Assembly (NCBI GenBank): GCA_023380955.1
Contig: JAMCTB010000212.1
Coordinates: forward strand, 1 to 17,340
Origin: Chloroflexota bacterium
Lineage (GTDB): Bacteria; Chloroflexota; UBA6077
DNA: 17,340 bases
Reading direction: 5' to 3'
Position 1 is the first letter of the stretch, and each line of letters starts with the position of its first letter. The notes under the pieces were generated by a model. The model was not told the origin of the DNA, searched no databases, and saw only the letters and a list, made by a program, of their open reading frames with translations. The position numbers and the translations under genes are program-made. This document shows positions 14,638 to 17,340 of the stretch, in pieces.

Positions 14638-16406
14638 AGGCGCTCGGCGACCTGGGCATAGTCCACGACACCGAAGTCCTCATCGTTGGAGGAGGCATAG
14701 CGGGGCTGACCGCGGCGATTGCGACGAAGGAGAAATCTCCGGCCACCCAGGTCCTCGTGGTAGAAAAGAACTTCAGCGGCTGGGCCGGACAAGCGAACAA
14801 GGGTGCGGGAGTCTTCATGTTTCTCGGCCCGGATGATCCGGTCGAGCGGTTCCTCGACTACCACACCCACAACATCGGTTGCTTTCTGGAAGACCAGGAA
14901 CTCCTCGCTCTGTTTGCTGCCGAATCCCAGGCCACCATCGAGAACCTCGATTCTTGGTGTCACACCTTCTGCCGCAACGCCGACGGCAGTCTGGCCGTGG
15001 ATACCTTCAAACCCGGCCTGCCCTGGCGCCTCGCGGCGGCAGAGCACGACACGCAGATGAAGGCCCAGCGCTACGCCAAGAGACTGGGGGTCGATTTCCT
15101 CGAGAAAACCATGGTGGTCGATGTGCTCAAGGAAGGAGCGGCCTCTGGAAACGCGCCACCGGCGGCAGGGACGTCGCGAGCCGCGGGAGCCATCGGTTTC
15201 AGCCTTCTCGACGGCTCCTGCCATCTTTTCCGGGCAAAAGCCGTGATCCTTGCCACCGGCGGCCAGAGCTACCGCATCATGTCCATGTGGAACGGCGCCC
15301 GCGGAGACGGGATAGCAGCCGCCTACCGGACCGGCGCCCAGGTGCGAAACGCGGAGTTCGGCGCCTTTATGCAGCTCGTCAACAAAAGGAGCAAGGAGCC
15401 CCTCCTTGGTGCAGAAGACGCGCTCTACAACGCCAAGGGGGAGTGCCTCTCCAGCTGGAGGCGGGAATTCGAACCCGACGTGGACTCTATGGCGGGCGCC
15501 GTCTGGTACCGCGAGATGCTTGCCGGCAACGGCCCCATCGTTACCCACAACGACGAGAACTGGCTTCTGCAGCACACGACAAAACGCACGGAGAAGGGCG
15601 GCCACGGCGATGATACGCCTGAGCTCTGGAACCGGCCGAAGGCCGAGGCCTTCTGGGAGCGGCTTCTCTCCAAAACGGCGGCCGCGGACGGACGCGGTCC
15701 CGTGTCTGAGGTGTTTCCCGGCTTTCTCGGGGAGTTCTCGCCGGTAAGAGTTGATCACCAGATGGCAACGACCGTTGCCGGTCTTTATGCCATCGGGAAC
15801 ACGGCCACCAGTGGCTGCGCCATGGCCGGAGCTGTGCCCGCCTCCCCCGGCCGGATTCGCGGCAAAGCCCTCACCTCCTCCGCCTGGATGGGAATTCGGG
15901 CCGGAGCCGCTGTTCTCGATTATGTCGGGGAAGTTCCGCCGGGGCAGCCCGATGCCGATCTAGCCGCCGCTCTCAAAAAGCAGATCTTCGCTCCTCTGCG
16001 CCGCCACGAGCAGAGCCGCGGGCCCGGCCTCGAGCCCATCGACTTGGTGAGGCAGGTCCAGGCCGCCATCGCCCCTGTTGGGTATTCCATCTACAAAAAG
16101 AAAGGACGCATGGAGGAGGCCCTCGGCCTCGTCCTTGAAGCGCAAGGGCGCATCCCGGAGCTATCGGCCGATGACCCTCACCATCTGGCCGCAGCAAACG
16201 AGGCCCGGGCAATGATCCTATGCGCGGAGATGTTCTACCGCGCCTCCCTTGCCCGCGAGGAGTCGCGGGGCTGGCACTTGCGCGAGGACTTCCCCGAGAG
16301 AAACGATGCCATGTGGCTGAAGTGGATCCTCCTCCAGGACCAAGACGGAGAGATGCATGTCTCCACCGAAGAAGTGCCGGTCCACCATTACCCATTCCAG
16401 CCTTAA
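14634..16406 (+). CDS. FAD-dependent oxidoreductase, AprA / fumarate-reductase-like flavoprotein
   Basis: This 590-residue protein opens with a Rossmann FAD motif, VLIVGGGIAGLTAA, at 15-28, then VVEKNFSGWAGQANKGAGVF. Later it has the second FAD strand ILATGGQSYR and a C-terminal FAD block, GLYAIGNTATSGCAMAGAVP, with GRIRGKALTSSAWMGIRAG. This pattern fits the succinate dehydrogenase/fumarate reductase/adenylylsulfate reductase flavoprotein group. Length and the paired ferredoxin favour the AprA-like branch over SdhA. No sulfate-reduction genes (sat, qmo, dsr) are present, so the substrate is probably organic. The ATG at 14634 overlaps the ferredoxin stop; a longer in-frame extension to 14454 would run through the ferredoxin gene and was rejected. 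The hydrolase gene follows after 15 bases, so the three form one operon. Confidence 0.87.
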   Translation: MKALGDLGIVHDTEVLIVGGGIAGLTAAIATKEKSPATQVLVVEKNFSGWAGQANKGAGVFMFLGPDDPVERFLDYHTHNIGCFLEDQELLALFAAESQATIENLDSWCHTFCRNADGSLAVDTFKPGLPWRLAAAEHDTQMKAQRYAKRLGVDFLEKTMVVDVLKEGAASGNAPPAAGTSRAAGAIGFSLLDGSCHLFRAKAVILATGGQSYRIMSMWNGARGDGIAAAYRTGAQVRNAEFGAFMQLVNKRSKEPLLGAEDALYNAKGECLSSWRREFEPDVDSMAGAVWYREMLAGNGPIVTHNDENWLLQHTTKRTEKGGHGDDTPELWNRPKAEAFWERLLSKTAAADGRGPVSEVFPGFLGEFSPVRVDHQMATTVAGLYAIGNTATSGCAMAGAVPASPGRIRGKALTSSAWMGIRAGAAVLDYVGEVPPGQPDADLAAALKKQIFAPLRRHEQSRGPGLEPIDLVRQVQAAIAPVGYSIYKKKGRMEEALGLVLEAQGRIPELSADDPHHLAAANEARAMILCAEMFYRASLAREESRGWHLREDFPERNDAMWLKWILLQDQDGEMHVSTEEVPVHHYPFQP

Positions 16407-16421
16407 TTCCCGGAGGAGACC

Positions 16422-17340
16422 ATGCCTGAAGATCCCACCTACTACGACGAAATGATCAAGGAGTACGACCTCCCGGTTCCCATGCGCGACGGCATCACTC
16501 TTCGCATCGATGTCTACCGCCCCGATGCCCCTGGCAGGTTTCCTGTCCTTTACACCTGTGCCATGCACAACAAGGACCTGCAGCGGGTGGAAGTGGCTGA
16601 AAACCTGAGGGTGGGGCAGCCGGCCTGGTCAACCCAGTGGTACGGCATCATCGAGGGCGGAGATTCCAAGCGGTTCGTAGCCAACGGCTATGTCCACGTG
16701 ATCGGCCAGGTACGGGGCGGCCATAAGTCCGAGGGCGAGCTCTTCGTGAACGACGAGTGGGACCACTACGACACCATCGAATGGATCACCCGGCAGCCCT
16801 GGTGTGACGGCAATGTGGGCATGGTCGGCATCTCCGCCTTTGCCGCGGAGCAGTGGCGGGCGGCTGCCCAGGGGCACCCGGCCCTTAAAGCCATCTTCCC
16901 ATTCGACGCCGGTGGCTGCTACGGCGGCCTTGAGGGGTTCCGCGACCAGCACCCGGGGGGCGTTATCCAGACCATGCCCTATCACATCGGCCTCTTCAAC
17001 AGCCTGCGCACGCACATCGGCACACCGCCGGAACTCCCGCCGCCGGTCGAGGAGGCCTGGCGGACGGCCATGAAGAATTCCGATTACATGATGTATGTAA
17101 ATCTCTACAACATCCTTACCCTGCGCGGGCAGCGCGACCCAGGCATGTTCTATCCCCTGCTCTTCCCTTTCGAGCGCCCGGGAACCATCGAGGCAACTGA
17201 GGAGATGCTGGCGAAGATCAAGATCCCCTTCGTGACCGGCGCATTCGAGGGCGCCTACACCTACAAGATGCACTGGCAGGGAGCGCAGCACTTCTTCTAC
17301 GGCATCGATCAGCCGCATAAGCATCTCTTCGCCACCCCCC
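16422..17340 (+). CDS. CocE/NonD-type alpha/beta hydrolase (X-Pro dipeptidyl-peptidase S15 family), 3'-truncated
   Basis: The frame starts at an ATG after GGAGGAG and stays open to the right edge; 306 residues are visible. The family start is clear: VPMRDGITLRIDVYRPDAPG, then QVRGGHKSEGE, the region DEWDHYDTIEWITRQPWCDG and the nucleophile elbow NVGMVGISAF with Ser138. CocE-type enzymes cleave esters, amides or cocaine-like and acyl substrates. The usual G-x-S-Y-x-G elbow reads G-I-S-A-F-A here, a variant that keeps the serine but loses the Tyr thought to help stabilise the transition state. The Asp and His of the triad would lie beyond the window, as would any jelly-roll domain. It belongs to the operon of the ferredoxin and FAD protein, 15 bases away. 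There is no export signal, so it acts in the cytoplasm. Confidence 0.88.
   Translation, partial: MPEDPTYYDEMIKEYDLPVPMRDGITLRIDVYRPDAPGRFPVLYTCAMHNKDLQRVEVAENLRVGQPAWSTQWYGIIEGGDSKRFVANGYVHVIGQVRGGHKSEGELFVNDEWDHYDTIEWITRQPWCDGNVGMVGISAFAAEQWRAAAQGHPALKAIFPFDAGGCYGGLEGFRDQHPGGVIQTMPYHIGLFNSLRTHIGTPPELPPPVEEAWRTAMKNSDYMMYVNLYNILTLRGQRDPGMFYPLLFPFERPGTIEATEEMLAKIKIPFVTGAFEGAYTYKMHWQGAQHFFYGIDQPHKHLFATP

Noticed and set aside
14508..15758. 416-codon minus-strand frame opposite the FAD protein
   Set aside because: Antisense shadow of a well-supported gene; no recognisable motifs.

Overview
The window reads as chromosomal DNA of a high-GC, probably anaerobic bacterium, most plausibly an Actinomycetota lineage; this is an inference. 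Supporting signs are strongly GC-biased third codon positions and two Tat-exported lipoproteins with long Ser/Thr/Ala linkers. Oxygen-sensitive redox families also dominate: a tungsten-type aldehyde oxidoreductase, an iron-sulfur flavin enoate/dienoyl-CoA reductase, a two-cluster ferredoxin and an iron-sulfur flavoprotein. No tRNA, rRNA, CRISPR array, transposase or integrase was seen, and no stretch above 300 bases lacks a gene.

Layout. Positions 1-2058 hold the end of a MoaD/ThiS-like gene and an AOR-family gene, both on the plus strand. A convergent IclR-type regulator (2118-2912, minus) follows. It is divergent from a plus-strand run made of an isochorismatase-fold protein (3052-3687), a Tat lipoprotein substrate-binding protein (3799-5247) and an FMN/4Fe-4S/FAD reductase (5324-7255). 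A small lipoprotein (7368-7826) and a short repeat/hairpin spacer come next, then an acetyl-CoA-synthetase-like ligase (8101-9852). A minus-strand operon follows in transcription order: TetR regulator (12718 to 12095), iron-sulfur flavoprotein with a C-terminal zinc ribbon, a 48-residue small ORF, and a uroporphyrinogen-decarboxylase-family protein ending at 9876. Divergent from the TetR gene is a second substrate-binding protein of the same family (12886-14319), then a ferredoxin (14395-14637), an AprA-like FAD protein (14634-16406) and a CocE/NonD-type hydrolase that runs off the right edge.

How the genes may work together (inference). There are two parallel catabolic modules. Each has a local regulator divergent from an exported binding protein, a probable sigma-70 promoter with a palindrome over the start site, and redox or hydrolytic enzymes. 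Uptake of an organic, perhaps acid, ester, amide or methylated compound is suggested, followed by hydrolysis, low-potential reduction, aldehyde oxidation and CoA activation. The substrate cannot be read from the sequence. No permease or ATPase for either binding protein is present here.

The points most worth a second look are an isochorismatase-fold protein lacking all three usual catalytic residues, the paired orphan binding proteins, a small ORF that exactly fills an operon gap, and the layered regulatory DNA upstream of the second binding protein.
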